DNA of 64,000 nt from Anabaena sp. 4-3. Its GTDB lineage: Bacteria; Cyanobacteriota; Cyanobacteriia; Cyanobacteriales; Nostocaceae. How positions within the stretch are numbered: the stretch's first letter is position 1; every line of letters begins with the position of its first letter. The notes beneath the pieces were generated by a model, which made no database searches, was not told the DNA's origin, and worked only from the letters and a program-made list of their open reading frames with translations. The stretch is from assembly GCF_001597745.1 (NCBI RefSeq), contig NZ_LUHJ01000023.1, forward strand, positions 1 through 64,000, given 5' to 3'. The position numbers were made by a program, and so were the translations under genes. Below are positions 26,856-36,069 of this stretch, piece by piece.

Positions 26856-27104
26856 TCAAGATTGCTGGCGATAAAGACTGATGTACTGACCATGAATATT
26901 CACAAAATAGGGAACAAGGTAAGTTAAGCCAGCAGAAATCCAGCGATCGCGTCCCATGTTCCCTTGTAATAAAGCACTACCATGATTAATCACAAATAAA
27001 ATCGAGCCAACCACACCCGCAACCTTTAACGCTGTAGGAACAAATTTTGGCTCAATCAAGCTGGCAAAATATCCTTGAATAAATTTAGTCCTGATTTGAC
27101 TCAT
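26856..27104 (-). CDS. nrtS: NrtS-type small nitrate/nitrite transporter
   Basis: An 82-residue membrane protein with two hydrophobic helices and the motif VGSILFVINHGSALLQG, followed by RDRWISAGLTYLVPYFVNIHGQY. This fits the NrtS family of small cyanobacterial nitrate and nitrite transporters. It stands alone, not next to other nitrate genes. Confidence 0.8.
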   Translation of the reverse strand: MSQIRTKFIQGYFASLIEPKFVPTALKVAGVVGSILFVINHGSALLQGNMGRDRWISAGLTYLVPYFVNIHGQYISLYRQQS

Positions 27105-27861
27105 TTAACTACAGAAATCCGAATTAATTTGTGAAAAAACTGAGCATCACTCTGAGCATCCCCATATTTTATATCGCTTTCTGTGTTCCTTGTCGTTAAA
27201 AAAGCCAATTCTAGCCGTATTCAGATATTTGAGGACAGATAGGAACAACAATGGTTTACCTCCCGCCTCCTATCAGATTTTCTGGTTCAAATTCCATAAG
27301 TTAAACCAATTCGCAATTGACTATATTGGCAATAATTTTGTCTAGCACCAAACTAACCGCACTCAAATCAGCTAACACTGATAAATTAGTATAAAAAAAT
27401 ACAGAATTATAAATTAGTTATAAAAACTTAATTTTTCCCAATTGCCTTTGATGATCATGATTGATTGTTCTCATGATAAATTTAAAACTTTATTGTTCAA
27501 TCACCATAATTAACAAACACTGTCTTGTCGAGAAATAACGCAAATTATCGGGAAATCACGCCATAAATTCGCCAAAATTTCTTGAAAACAATTTACTTAA
27601 TTTTGCAGGCAACTAGATAATATCCGGTTTTAGCAATCTTGAGCAAGAGTAACTTCGTGCTGACTGCTGGAGTACACAACTTTAATTTTCAGCTATTTAT
27701 TCCATTATTTGGAAATTAGCTACACAATGCTTGATAAAGCATCGTAAAATCTCATTCAGTATTGCCGCAAAAATTAATATCAGTAATCATCAATTTAAGG
27801 TTGACATTTTCCACTAACTTGAAGAATTATCTAAGGGAAAGCAGTTGCCGTTGACAGAACT
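27105..27861. other. 757-bp divergent spacer
   Basis: AT-rich spacer between nrtS (left) and the antiporter gene (right). It carries a GTA-N8-TAC sequence at 27389-27402 but without a well-placed -10. No ORF or clear repeat is supported. Confidence 0.4.
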
Positions 27862-30054
27862 ATGCACACAGTTATTCTCGTTCTGGTTGAGGTGTTGATT
27901 GTTATTGCATTGTCACGCCTAGTAGGACTAGCATTCAAATCAATTAAACAACCTTTAGTAATTGGTGAGATTGTGGCGGGAATTATGCTTGGCCCGTCCT
28001 TATTTGGTTTATTGGCTCCCAATGTAGCAGCTAGTATATTTCCACCAGAAACTGTTCCTTTTCTCCATGTTTTATCTCAGGTAGGATTGATATTTTTCAT
28101 GTTTTTGATTGGGTTAGAACTCAATCCTAAATACCTGAGTAGTCAGTTAGATGTTGCGATTTTAACTTCCCATACCAGTATTTTAGTTCCTTTTTCCCTA
28201 GGAACATTATTATCATTACTGCTTTACCCGTTAGTTTCTAATGCTAGTGTATCTTTTACTGCCTTTGCTTTATTTTTAGGGGCAGCAATGTCAATCACAG
28301 CTTTTCCGGTATTGGCTCGCATTATTACTGAAAATAATTTACAAGGCACACGTTTAGGAACATTGGCATTAACTTGTGCGGCGGTGGATGATGTGACAGC
28401 TTGGTGTTTGTTAGCAGTAGCGATCGCTGTAGCCAGAACAGGTAATATTATCGGTGCATTGCCCACAATTGTGGAAAGTTTAGTTTATATCGGTTTCATG
28501 CTGACAGTAGGACGTTGGTTTTTACAACGTCTTGCCACCCATTACCGCCGCACTAGACGCTTGAGCCAATTGCTACTAGCGGGTATTTACATCGCCGTAG
28601 TCGCCTCCGCACTAATTACCGAACTGATTGGAATTCATCTAATTTTCGGAGCATTTTTATTAGGTGCAGCCATGCCCAAGAATGCAGATTTAGTGCGAGA
28701 ATTAGCGGTAAAAACCGAAGATTTTGTTTTAATCTTCTTATTACCAATATTTTTTGCCTACAGTGGATTACGGACGCAAATAGGTTTATTGAACCGTCCC
28801 GAACTATGGCTATTGTGTGCAGCAGTTTTAGCAGTTGCGATCGCAGGAAAGTATATTGGTACTTATGCCGCAGCGCGTTTTAATGGAATCAGCAAACGCG
28901 AAGCCTCAGCCCTTGGTTGGTTAATGAACACTCGCGGTTTAACCGAGTTAATCGTGTTAAATATTGGTTTGGAATTAGGAGTCATTTCGCCCTTACTTTT
29001 TACCATGCTGGTAATAATGGCGTTAGTTACCACATTTATGACTTCCCCTCTACTAGAGTGGACTTATCCCAAAAAACTGATCAAATTAGATGTAGTCGAA
29101 CCAGCACCAGAAACACACACCAGTTTCACCACCACAACCACAGGTGAAGTTTATGTCCGCCCTTATCGGATTTTAGTACCAGTCGCTAATCCCAGCACAC
29201 AAAAAGGTTTATTACAGCTAGCAGTAGCATTAGCACTCAACTACCGCCAACCAGCCATAGTTAATCCCCTCAGCTTAATTGAATTAGAAGAAAACTATGG
29301 TTTTGAAAATACCCCAGATGAAGCCGAAAGATTCATTCTCCAGCGTCGCCAGCAGTTAGAAGAGTTAATTAGTACCCTAGAACCACCTTCCACACAGCCT
29401 TTTGTGCATCCGATTGTGCAGATATCCAGTAACGTGGCTCGACAAACAGCCGAAATTGCCAAAATCGAGTCAGCCGATTTAATTCTAGTAGGATGGCATC
29501 GCCCAGCTTTCAGTAAAAATCGCTTGGGTGGACGAGTGGGGCAAATTCTCAGCACCGTACCCGTAGATGTAGCAGTATTTGTAGATAAAGGAGGAGACAG
29601 ATTAGAAAGTTTGTTAGTTCCCTACTCTGCCAATATCCATGATGACTTGGCACTGACACTAGCGTTGAGACTATTAATTAATCATGATACTTGCACATTG
29701 CAAATATTACAGGTACTTCAAGAACATCAAGCCCAAGATGAATTAAGTTATGAACTGCACACCATGATTAAACAATTACCAGCAAGTGTGCGCGATCGCA
29801 TCAACATCAACATCATCCGTTCTTCAGAGCCAATTCCAGCTGTCATTACCGCCTCAGAAAGTGTTGATCTGACAATTGCTGGTACTAGCCGCGCCTGGGG
29901 TATCGAGCGTCAAACCCTAGGAAGATACACAGATGCGCTGGCTATTCAATGCCGTTCCTCCCTACTCATCACCCGGCGTTACAGTCAACTTACCTCTCAT
30001 CTTACCTCCGCACTCGCTGATTTAAGTCATCAAGAGTCTACAATCAAGCACTGA
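27862..30054 (+). CDS. CPA2-family cation/proton antiporter with C-terminal USP domains
   Basis: A 730-residue protein. The first 400 residues form about 12 membrane helices of the CPA2 (KefB/NhaS-like) family, with the ion-binding aspartates in CAAVDDVTAW. The C-terminal 300 residues look like two universal stress protein-like domains (RPYRILVPVANPSTQKGLLQLAVALA; DRLESLLVPYSANIHDDLALTLAL). These could bind a nucleotide and control transport. It is followed five bases later by a secreted protein gene, likely in one operon. It exchanges Na+ or K+ for H+; which ion is not shown. Confidence 0.9.
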   Translation: MHTVILVLVEVLIVIALSRLVGLAFKSIKQPLVIGEIVAGIMLGPSLFGLLAPNVAASIFPPETVPFLHVLSQVGLIFFMFLIGLELNPKYLSSQLDVAILTSHTSILVPFSLGTLLSLLLYPLVSNASVSFTAFALFLGAAMSITAFPVLARIITENNLQGTRLGTLALTCAAVDDVTAWCLLAVAIAVARTGNIIGALPTIVESLVYIGFMLTVGRWFLQRLATHYRRTRRLSQLLLAGIYIAVVASALITELIGIHLIFGAFLLGAAMPKNADLVRELAVKTEDFVLIFLLPIFFAYSGLRTQIGLLNRPELWLLCAAVLAVAIAGKYIGTYAAARFNGISKREASALGWLMNTRGLTELIVLNIGLELGVISPLLFTMLVIMALVTTFMTSPLLEWTYPKKLIKLDVVEPAPETHTSFTTTTTGEVYVRPYRILVPVANPSTQKGLLQLAVALALNYRQPAIVNPLSLIELEENYGFENTPDEAERFILQRRQQLEELISTLEPPSTQPFVHPIVQISSNVARQTAEIAKIESADLILVGWHRPAFSKNRLGGRVGQILSTVPVDVAVFVDKGGDRLESLLVPYSANIHDDLALTLALRLLINHDTCTLQILQVLQEHQAQDELSYELHTMIKQLPASVRDRININIIRSSEPIPAVITASESVDLTIAGTSRAWGIERQTLGRYTDALAIQCRSSLLITRRYSQLTSHLTSALADLSHQESTIKH

Positions 30055-30058
30055 AACT

Positions 30059-30550
30059 ATGAATAATTTCCACTTCAAATCCCTAATATTTTATGCACTA
30101 GCCACAGGTTCAGTTCTCATATTATTTAACACCGTCACCGTTTATGGAGAAGACAATCTCCAAGCTCCTCCTGTAATTAACGGTTCCTATCGGGTGAATT
30201 TGGGTAAAAATTCCCCAAAATGTCAGACATCAGCACCACTCAGGCTAAATCTTCACCAATCAGGCATCTACTTCAATGCCTCTTTATCATCAGCAAATAT
30301 CAAAGTCGATTCTCCACAACAGTATTCTCTCAAAGGTATCTTTAAAAATCAGCAGTTAACTTTAGCCGGAAAACTTGATCAAACTATTCTTTGTGACTTT
30401 GCTCCTCCTCATAAAATACAAGCCCAAATGCAGCTAGTAGATACGGATAGGCTACAAGGCAAAATACTTGTCAGTACCATCCCGCAAACTTTAGAATTTA
30501 ATGCTACACCTGAAACAGCCCAGGCAAAACCCCAAAACGGAAACAAATAA
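30059..30550 (+). CDS. Secreted or periplasmic hypothetical protein
   Basis: A 163-residue protein with an N-terminal hydrophobic segment (LIFYALATGSVLILFNTVTVYG) that looks like a signal peptide with possible cleavage near YGEDNLQ. The mature part has alternating hydrophobic residues, as in beta structure. It starts 4 bp after the antiporter stop, so it is co-transcribed. The family is not recognised. Confidence 0.6.
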   Translation: MNNFHFKSLIFYALATGSVLILFNTVTVYGEDNLQAPPVINGSYRVNLGKNSPKCQTSAPLRLNLHQSGIYFNASLSSANIKVDSPQQYSLKGIFKNQQLTLAGKLDQTILCDFAPPHKIQAQMQLVDTDRLQGKILVSTIPQTLEFNATPETAQAKPQNGNK

Positions 30551-30624
30551 TAAAATATGGCAATCAATCAAGCAGAGTAATTTGGTAATCATTTTACCCT
30601 TTACCACATAACACATTGATCATT

Positions 30625-31392
30625 ATGTTTAAGGAAATTTCCACTCAGCAATTTTTCCACAGCAGCAAGTGGCTGTTTGGTATGAGTTTATTTACAGCTA
30701 TGAGTCTCCAAAGTGTCAGTAGTATTGCTGCACAGGTAGCCAAATTAAATAATTGGCGTTTCTACCCAGAAGGTGGCAAATTAGAAATTAACCTCTCAGA
30801 AAGTAAAACACCCAGCTATTTTTATCTCTCCCAACCGCCACGCCTTGTTGTTGATATTCCCAATACCAAGTTAGGTAACATCCCCACCGAGCAAAGCTAC
30901 ACCGGTGTTGTGCAAAAAATTCGCGTCGCTCAATTAAACGCCAATGTCACCCGCATTGTATTAGATTTAGCAGCAGACGTATTCGTAGATCCTCAGCAAG
31001 TACAACTACAACCTAATTCTCGAAAAAACCCTACTAGCTGGGTTTTACGTCCTTTTATTAGTGGCTCTAGACAACTGGTAAATTCCAGAAATTTACCCAG
31101 TAATACACCACAAACACAATATAACTACTTACAATTGCCCAATACTTTACCTTCCACAACTGCTAATCTACAGCAGCCTTTTGTGACTGTACCTCCCCTG
31201 AATTCTCAAAGCCCTGTTCAAACTCCTCATACCTCACAATCTGCATCAAACTTGCCAACTCAACCTAGTTATCCTGCAAATAGTCCTAATTTTCCCACGC
31301 CTACAACCCCAAACTCCGCCAACAATGCACCTAATTTTAGTAATCCCATAGTCATTGAATTTGGTCAACCTCTGCCAAAAATGCAAAATTAA
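30625..31392 (+). CDS. AMIN-domain protein
   Basis: A 255-residue secreted protein: a hydrophobic N-terminal signal (LFTAMSLQSVSSIAA), an AMIN domain at about 45-125 (LEINLSESKTPSYFYLSQPPRLVVDIPNTKLG, IRVAQLNANVTRIVLDLA), then a long Pro/Asn/Thr-rich tail. AMIN domains bind peptidoglycan or polysaccharide and place partners in the periplasm. The ATG at 30625 is preferred to a TTG three codons upstream. It has no amidase domain, so it may act as an adaptor. Confidence 0.85.
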   Translation: MFKEISTQQFFHSSKWLFGMSLFTAMSLQSVSSIAAQVAKLNNWRFYPEGGKLEINLSESKTPSYFYLSQPPRLVVDIPNTKLGNIPTEQSYTGVVQKIRVAQLNANVTRIVLDLAADVFVDPQQVQLQPNSRKNPTSWVLRPFISGSRQLVNSRNLPSNTPQTQYNYLQLPNTLPSTTANLQQPFVTVPPLNSQSPVQTPHTSQSASNLPTQPSYPANSPNFPTPTTPNSANNAPNFSNPIVIEFGQPLPKMQN

Positions 31393-31580
31393 GCAGTTAC
31401 AATCAACTGCGGACATCAGCACTCAAAAAAAGGGGCTAGAGACGCTGACGCTAGGGAATAAATTTTTAGCAACAGTTAGCACATTTTGAAATTAGATACC
31501 CAATGTCCAAACAATTGGACACCATCACAGCATCAAATATCTTTTCCCTACTTTCTCCTATCCCCTACCTTCCTCACACA

Positions 31581-32120
31581 TTAAAATCTTTCTGTTTCTT
31601 GAGTTGGCGCAACTGCTCCTGGCTGAGACATAAAAAAGTTTTGTGCCGCTTCATTCTGATAAATACATCTAATATCGGGTTTTTCACTGTCTAAGTTACC
31701 CGTAAAACCAAAAGTATTCAGGCGATTTTTGCATTCTCTCACTTGATCAGATGTCACCAGTTTGCGTTGTTCTAAAATTGCCCAGTTGTTTTGACGTAAC
31801 ACGCATCCAGGACGCATACTTGGTTGAGCAACATAAACATTAAATGGGTTGAGAGTCACAAATAATCTAGCGTCCATCACCATTGCACTGGCTCCGTACT
31901 GTACGCAAATCTCTGGATTCGGTGCTTTAGTGTCAATGAATTCACGAGAAGCCACATTTGAAGGTGTCAACGTAGTTGTGGAACTAAAAGCAATCCCAAT
32001 TCCAATTCCTAGAACTAACACCCCTCCCAAAATGGCAATAGTGGTGAGGTTAAACAAGGAAGGTTGAAACCCAGAAGGTTTAGATGTAGTGACTTGTCTA
32101 CCAGTAGATTTACGTCTCAT
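31581..32120 (-). CDS. DUF3172 family protein with one membrane helix
   Basis: A 179-residue protein of the DUF3172 family, found in cyanobacteria. It has a membrane helix at about 28-46 (TTIAILGGVLVLGIGIGIAF) after a positively charged N-terminus, then a soluble part with conserved Cys residues (EICVQYG, GCVLRQNNW, ECKNRL, RCIYQNEAAQ). The topology suggests a periplasmic or lumenal domain. The function is unknown. Confidence 0.75.
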   Translation of the reverse strand: MRRKSTGRQVTTSKPSGFQPSLFNLTTIAILGGVLVLGIGIGIAFSSTTTLTPSNVASREFIDTKAPNPEICVQYGASAMVMDARLFVTLNPFNVYVAQPSMRPGCVLRQNNWAILEQRKLVTSDQVRECKNRLNTFGFTGNLDSEKPDIRCIYQNEAAQNFFMSQPGAVAPTQETERF

Positions 32121-32339
32121 TTGTGTTTATTAACCTTCAAGCCTGAAAACTAGGGAGTGTTTCCCTATTTTAGTATGCCGATTATTCATTAGATTGGCGT
32201 GCTGGTTTCTAGACAATATTTGAATATTGGGGATGTGGTTTGATTTGAAAGTCTCTATTTTTCAGTCGGCAATACAGGAAGATACACAAAAATGTTAAGT
32301 AATACTTAAGAACATTTTTGACACCTGATTGAAAACAAA

Positions 32340-33167
32340 GTGAAATTTCTAACAGCTTTACTCTGGGGTAATAAGTTCAAAGCTTCGCAGTTACAACTTT
32401 TGTTAGCCGACAGTCTCACTATTTTTTGGGGAGAATGGTTAGATTTACGCGTCAGAGTGGCGCAAGTTGCGGCTTCTGGGTTGGTATCTCCGTTGATATA
32501 CATTTTAGCATTTGGCTTAGGTTTGGGTAGCTCCATCAGACCGGGTGCCGGCATTAGTGGCAACTACGACAACTATTTAGAATTTATGTTGCCGGGTATG
32601 GTGGCTTTATCGTCAATGACTATCAGTTTTGCTGGCACAACCTTCTCAATTTGTGGAGATAGACTGTTTAGTAAAACCTTTGAAGAGTTGTTACTCACTC
32701 CCATCCATCCTTTAGCACTGCACATTGGGAAAATGCTAGCGGGTGTAGTGCGGGGGTTGATGACTTCTGGTTCTGTGATTCTGGTGGCGTTGCTATTAAC
32801 TAGGAACTGGCATTTTCTCAGTCCCTTGTTTTTGCTGTTGCTAGTGTTGAATTGTGCTGTCTTTGCTGGGTTGGGTGTGATTGTTGGCTTATCGGTGCGA
32901 TCGCTCGAATCAGTGGGGCTATACAATAACTTTGTGATTATCCCCATGTCTTTTTTAGGAGCGACTTTTTTTGATCCTAGTACACTACCCATCGCCCTGA
33001 AATTTGTGGTTTACGTATTACCGTTAACCTACGCCAGCACTGGATTACGTGCAGCTGCCCATTTACCTTTAACTCAGTTTCCTTGGTATAGCGTACCAGT
33101 TTTACTGGTGATGGCGATCGCTCTGTCTCTGTGGGGTGGTTACAAATTCGCCCATCAACAAGACTAG
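32340..33167 (+). CDS. ABC-2 type transporter permease
   Basis: A 275-residue ABC-2 permease with six hydrophobic helices and the family blocks LEFMLPGMVALSS, SKTFEELLLTPIHP and PMSFLGATFFDPSTLP. Such proteins export polysaccharides, lipids or drugs together with an ATPase. No ATPase gene is adjacent in the window, so its partner must be elsewhere. The start codon is GTG at 32340. Confidence 0.85.
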   Translation: MKFLTALLWGNKFKASQLQLLLADSLTIFWGEWLDLRVRVAQVAASGLVSPLIYILAFGLGLGSSIRPGAGISGNYDNYLEFMLPGMVALSSMTISFAGTTFSICGDRLFSKTFEELLLTPIHPLALHIGKMLAGVVRGLMTSGSVILVALLLTRNWHFLSPLFLLLLVLNCAVFAGLGVIVGLSVRSLESVGLYNNFVIIPMSFLGATFFDPSTLPIALKFVVYVLPLTYASTGLRAAAHLPLTQFPWYSVPVLLVMAIALSLWGGYKFAHQQD

Positions 33168-33251
33168 CCACAAACAAAGTTTTTCTAAGTTTATCGCCTC
33201 TGATGTCTAGAAACCGCTAATCTTACTGGGTATATAGCTCAAAATTGTGCA

Positions 33252-33710
33252 ATGACCCAACCTTCTAACATTCGTCAGTTGTTAACTGATGCCAAACTAG
33301 GGTTACTACCATATCTAGATCAACGTCTCCAGGAAATCGCTAATAGCTGGAAGCAACCAGACACTCTGCAATTGCAGCCTTATGATCTCAACTTCGGAGA
33401 ATGCAACACTTCCGCCGCTAACGAACCCAGACCAGTTATTAGCCAGTCAATTGCTGTGAAATTTTTTATTATCGGTAGCATTTCTGAAAAACTAGAGTTA
33501 TTTTTGCTTGCTTCTGAATTACAAAATGATGTTGATGCTGCCATTTTTGAGTGGAGTAACCGCGAATGGTATCAGTTTGAAAAACCTTTAAAACGACCTG
33601 TTACTCAAATTACAGGCGGATTAGATTACGAAGTCCTCGAAAACCCTAGTAATACTTGCCAAATAACTTTATATCGTGAATTTGATTTAATTTACGCAGT
33701 GAGTTTCTGA
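33252..33710 (+). CDS. Hypothetical protein
   Basis: A soluble protein of 152 residues, not recognised. It contains a cysteine (LNFGECNTS) and a hydrophobic stretch with KFFIIGSISEKLELFLLASEL. It ends near ndhN, which converges on it. A hairpin with HIP1 arms follows the stop codon. Confidence 0.55.
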   Translation: MTQPSNIRQLLTDAKLGLLPYLDQRLQEIANSWKQPDTLQLQPYDLNFGECNTSAANEPRPVISQSIAVKFFIIGSISEKLELFLLASELQNDVDAAIFEWSNREWYQFEKPLKRPVTQITGGLDYEVLENPSNTCQITLYREFDLIYAVSF

Positions 33711-33716
33711 AAAAAA

Positions 33717-33765
33717 TGGGCGATCGCACTCTGCTGAATTACGGCACAGGCGATCGCCCAGATTT
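33717..33765. terminator. Hairpin with HIP1 arms between convergent genes
   Basis: TGGGCGATCGC at 33717-33727 pairs with its reverse complement at 33750-33760 over a 22-base loop, followed by GATTTTATG. It is a probable terminator for the 33252 gene and perhaps for ndhN from the other side. Confidence 0.55.
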
Positions 33766-33811
33766 TATGCTCCTCAGACCAGAAAATCAAGTTTTCTGTC
33801 TGATACTTGCT

Positions 33812-34300
33812 CTAGCTGGCTTGATAACTCGTAGAGAATGTATCTTTCAGAGGTTTCCAACGGAAGACGCGATCGCCACCTCTTTCAACAACTACTTTCA
33901 CTTTTGGCTCTACACTAGGCAGCGTGGTCAAAAATTCTACTTCCTGATCAGAAAGAATATGTCCTTCAATAATCCACAACACCAAACCTTTAGACTTTGG
34001 CGGTAACTGCTCTAGTTGATAATTAAGAGTTGGTGGCAGATAATAGACATCGCCTACTGCTGCACCACTACCAGTGCTTTTTTTTCCAAGATGGGGAGGT
34101 CTAACCCCGTGGATTCCGGTAAGATAGGCAGCTACATCGCCTAATCCCCGCGCAGTTATATGCAGACTCTTATAGCCGACTGCACGCAAGCGGCGAAGAT
34201 ACCTACCTTCATAGCCTCCTTCCAAGGGTACGTAAACCCCTAAAGAGCCAAATTTTTCTAGATTGCGGATGAAACCGTTGCCAGTGGTAATTAGTGCCAT
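33812..34300 (-). CDS. ndhN: NAD(P)H-quinone oxidoreductase subunit N
   Basis: The 162-residue NdhN subunit of the cyanobacterial NDH-1 complex, which feeds electrons from ferredoxin to plastoquinone for respiration and cyclic flow. The conserved blocks FGSLGVYVPLEGGYEGRY, GLGDVAAYLTGIHGVRPPHLG and WIIEGHILSDQE are visible. It is on the minus strand just before the ribosomal cluster, which has its own promoter in the spacer. Confidence 0.93.
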   Translation of the reverse strand: MALITTGNGFIRNLEKFGSLGVYVPLEGGYEGRYLRRLRAVGYKSLHITARGLGDVAAYLTGIHGVRPPHLGKKSTGSGAAVGDVYYLPPTLNYQLEQLPPKSKGLVLWIIEGHILSDQEVEFLTTLPSVEPKVKVVVERGGDRVFRWKPLKDTFSTSYQAS

Positions 34301-34539
34301 AAATTTTCCGGAGTTTTGTCCTATCCCACTTTGATATCTCTATTATTTACTTTGAAGTGATCATTAATGAGATAACAAAGCTTATGCTCTAAATAAGCTA
34401 AACTCAATTCTATCAGTCTCTATCAGCATCTTCTCCAGCCGTTAACGGTTTTCTTACGGGTGTAAGGGTGTCAAAGACGCAATGATCATGTTAATTACTT
34501 CCTGCCCCGAAAAAATTTAGAAAATTGTGACAAAGTTTC
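34301..34539. other. Spacer between ndhN and the S10 promoter
   Basis: No gene and no clear repeat. It should contain the ndhN promoter on the minus strand. Confidence 0.4.
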
Positions 34540-34568
34540 TAGACAAGCGGCAACAAAGAGTTTATAAT
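34540..34568 (+). promoter_or_regulatory. Strong sigma-70 promoter of the ribosomal supercluster
   Basis: A -35 TAGACA (34540-34545, one mismatch to TTGACA), a 17-base spacer and a perfect -10 TATAAT (34563-34568). Transcription from about 34575 would give a 780-base leader before rplC. Confidence 0.7.
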
Positions 34569-34719
34569 CTGAGATTGTGACCAAAATTGCAAATTTAAGA
34601 TACTATGTAATTAGGATAGAGAGCGATCGCCCTCGCGCCTAATCACCGAAATCTCTAGAAAAAAATTCACTGAGATTACACAAAAACTGGTAAACTTGAA
34701 AAGCTTTAAAGTCACAACA

Positions 34720-35340
34720 AAGCTGATGGCTCAAAAAAACGAGCCTATAGTGAGTTTCAGGCTACATTGACTCTTGTAGTCATGGAAAAACAAGCAAAAC
34801 CTAAAAATTTTGTACTTGTTCAACTGTGCGGAGGGGCATCTCGTGCAGTATAAACAAAGCTCAGTCAATGTCCGACGGGATACCGGGAGTCGCTGAGAAG
34901 CCCACACTGTATGTTGAGCATCAGTGTGTGAGTATGTCACCTGCATGACATTATCTAAAACTCAGTGGAAAGGATACTGAGCAGCAAAAGCCGCTTAAGT
35001 CCCACTAAAACACGGCAGTCTTAATGAATCGGGAGAACCGCTCAGAAAACTGCCGCCAGAAAGTGCCTAAGTAATTGCTAGGACGAAAGCATTACTGCAC
35101 GAAGCGCAAAGCTATCAAGCCTTGCCTTGCTACCAGAAGTTAAACCTTCCCTGATAGAAGGTGCTTGTGGATGTTCTGGTGATTAAGTGAGTGCAACTAA
35201 ATAGATTCACAAACAGTAAAGACACCGCCTGTTGTCTCCGGCAGAATTTGCAGTGGTAGCAGCCGCTTACAAATTCATCTAATTCGTCCGTTCATCACCG
35301 GAATTCGCACAGTGTGTCACCAAATCCGATTTAGTAGAAA
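34720..35340 (+). other. Long structured leader upstream of rplC
   Basis: A region of about 600 bases, less AT-rich than the spacer before it, with many hairpins and no supported gene. Examples are GGCTC/GAGCC at 34728-34745, CTACA/TGTAG near 34762-34779, CACACTG/CAGTGTG at 34903-34928, CGGCAGT/ACTGCCG at 35013-35055 with an inner CGG/CCG, and ACCTTC/GAAGGT at 35144-35162. It lies inside the predicted leader of the S10 cluster. It may be an autoregulatory element for a ribosomal protein or a stand-alone RNA. Confidence 0.5.
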
Positions 35341-35355
35341 GGAGAGCCAGTTACT

Positions 35356-35991
35356 GTGTCTGTAGGAATTCTCGGCACCAAGCTGGGCATGACCCAAATC
35401 TTTGATGAAGCAGGAGTAGCCATTCCTGTAACCGTCGTCCAAGTAGGGCCATGTGTCGTTACACAAGTAAAAAGTAAACAAACCGATGGTTACACCGCCA
35501 TTCAAGTTGGATATGGCGAAGTTAAACCAAAGGCACTCAATAAACCCTTGTTGGGACATTTAGCCAAATCGTCCGCGCCAGCATTACGGCATCTCAAAGA
35601 GTATCGCACAGATAGTTCTAGCGATTACAGTTTAGGACAAGAGATTAAAGCAGATATTTTTAGTGCAGGTCAAATTGTAGACGTTATCGGTACGAGTATC
35701 GGTCGCGGCTTTGCAGGCAACCAAAAGCGGAATAACTTTGGTCGTGGGCCAATGTCACACGGTTCTAAAAACCATAGAGCACCCGGTTCAATAGGTGCTG
35801 GTACAACCCCAGGTCGTGTTTATCCCGGTAAGCGGATGGCAGGGCGTTTAGGTGGTAGCCAAGTCACAATTCGCAAACTAACCGTAGTGCGAGTAGATGC
35901 CGAGCGTAACTTGGTGTTAATCAAAGGCTCTGTTCCTGGGAAACCAGGCTCATTACTGAATATTGTGCCAGCCAAGAAAGTTGGCAAGTAG
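35356..35991 (+). CDS. rplC: 50S ribosomal protein L3
   Basis: L3, 211 residues, a primary 23S rRNA binder needed early in 50S assembly. The long loop [20 protein letters not shown] reaching to the peptidyl-transferase centre is present. The start is a GTG codon with GGAGAG before it. It is the first gene of the S10-spc-alpha supercluster here; rpsJ, which heads this operon in E. coli, is absent, as usual in cyanobacteria. Confidence 0.97.
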   Translation: MSVGILGTKLGMTQIFDEAGVAIPVTVVQVGPCVVTQVKSKQTDGYTAIQVGYGEVKPKALNKPLLGHLAKSSAPALRHLKEYRTDSSSDYSLGQEIKADIFSAGQIVDVIGTSIGRGFAGNQKRNNFGRGPMSHGSKNHRAPGSIGAGTTPGRVYPGKRMAGRLGGSQVTIRKLTVVRVDAERNLVLIKGSVPGKPGSLLNIVPAKKVGK

Positions 35992-35999
35992 TCAACAGT

Positions 36000-36055
36000 C
36001 AACAGTCGATAGTCTCAGGACTATGGACTACAAGCTATGGACTATGGACTAACGA
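36000..36055. repeat. Heptad repeats between rplC and rplD
   Basis: GTCAACA units followed by their inverse type GGACTATG/GGACTAAC, able to fold on each other. Confidence 0.7.
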
Positions 36056-36069
36056 CAAAGGACACAAAA

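Noticed and set aside
27285-27300. GGTTCAAATTCC resembling a tRNA T-loop
   Set aside because: The flanking bases do not form a 5-bp T-stem and no acceptor or anticodon stem is found around it.
27389-27402. GTATAAAAAAATAC as an NtcA site near nrtS
   Set aside because: It fits GTA-N8-TAC but is an A-tract in AT-rich sequence 285 bp from the gene, with no well-placed -10; chance is likely.
33716-34006. 96-residue plus-strand frame opposite the end of ndhN
   Set aside because: Starts in a HIP1 hairpin and runs antisense to ndhN, which is certain.
34731-34946. 71-residue minus-strand frame in the rplC leader
   Set aside because: No ribosome site and it covers hairpins of the leader; structure explains the sequence better than coding.
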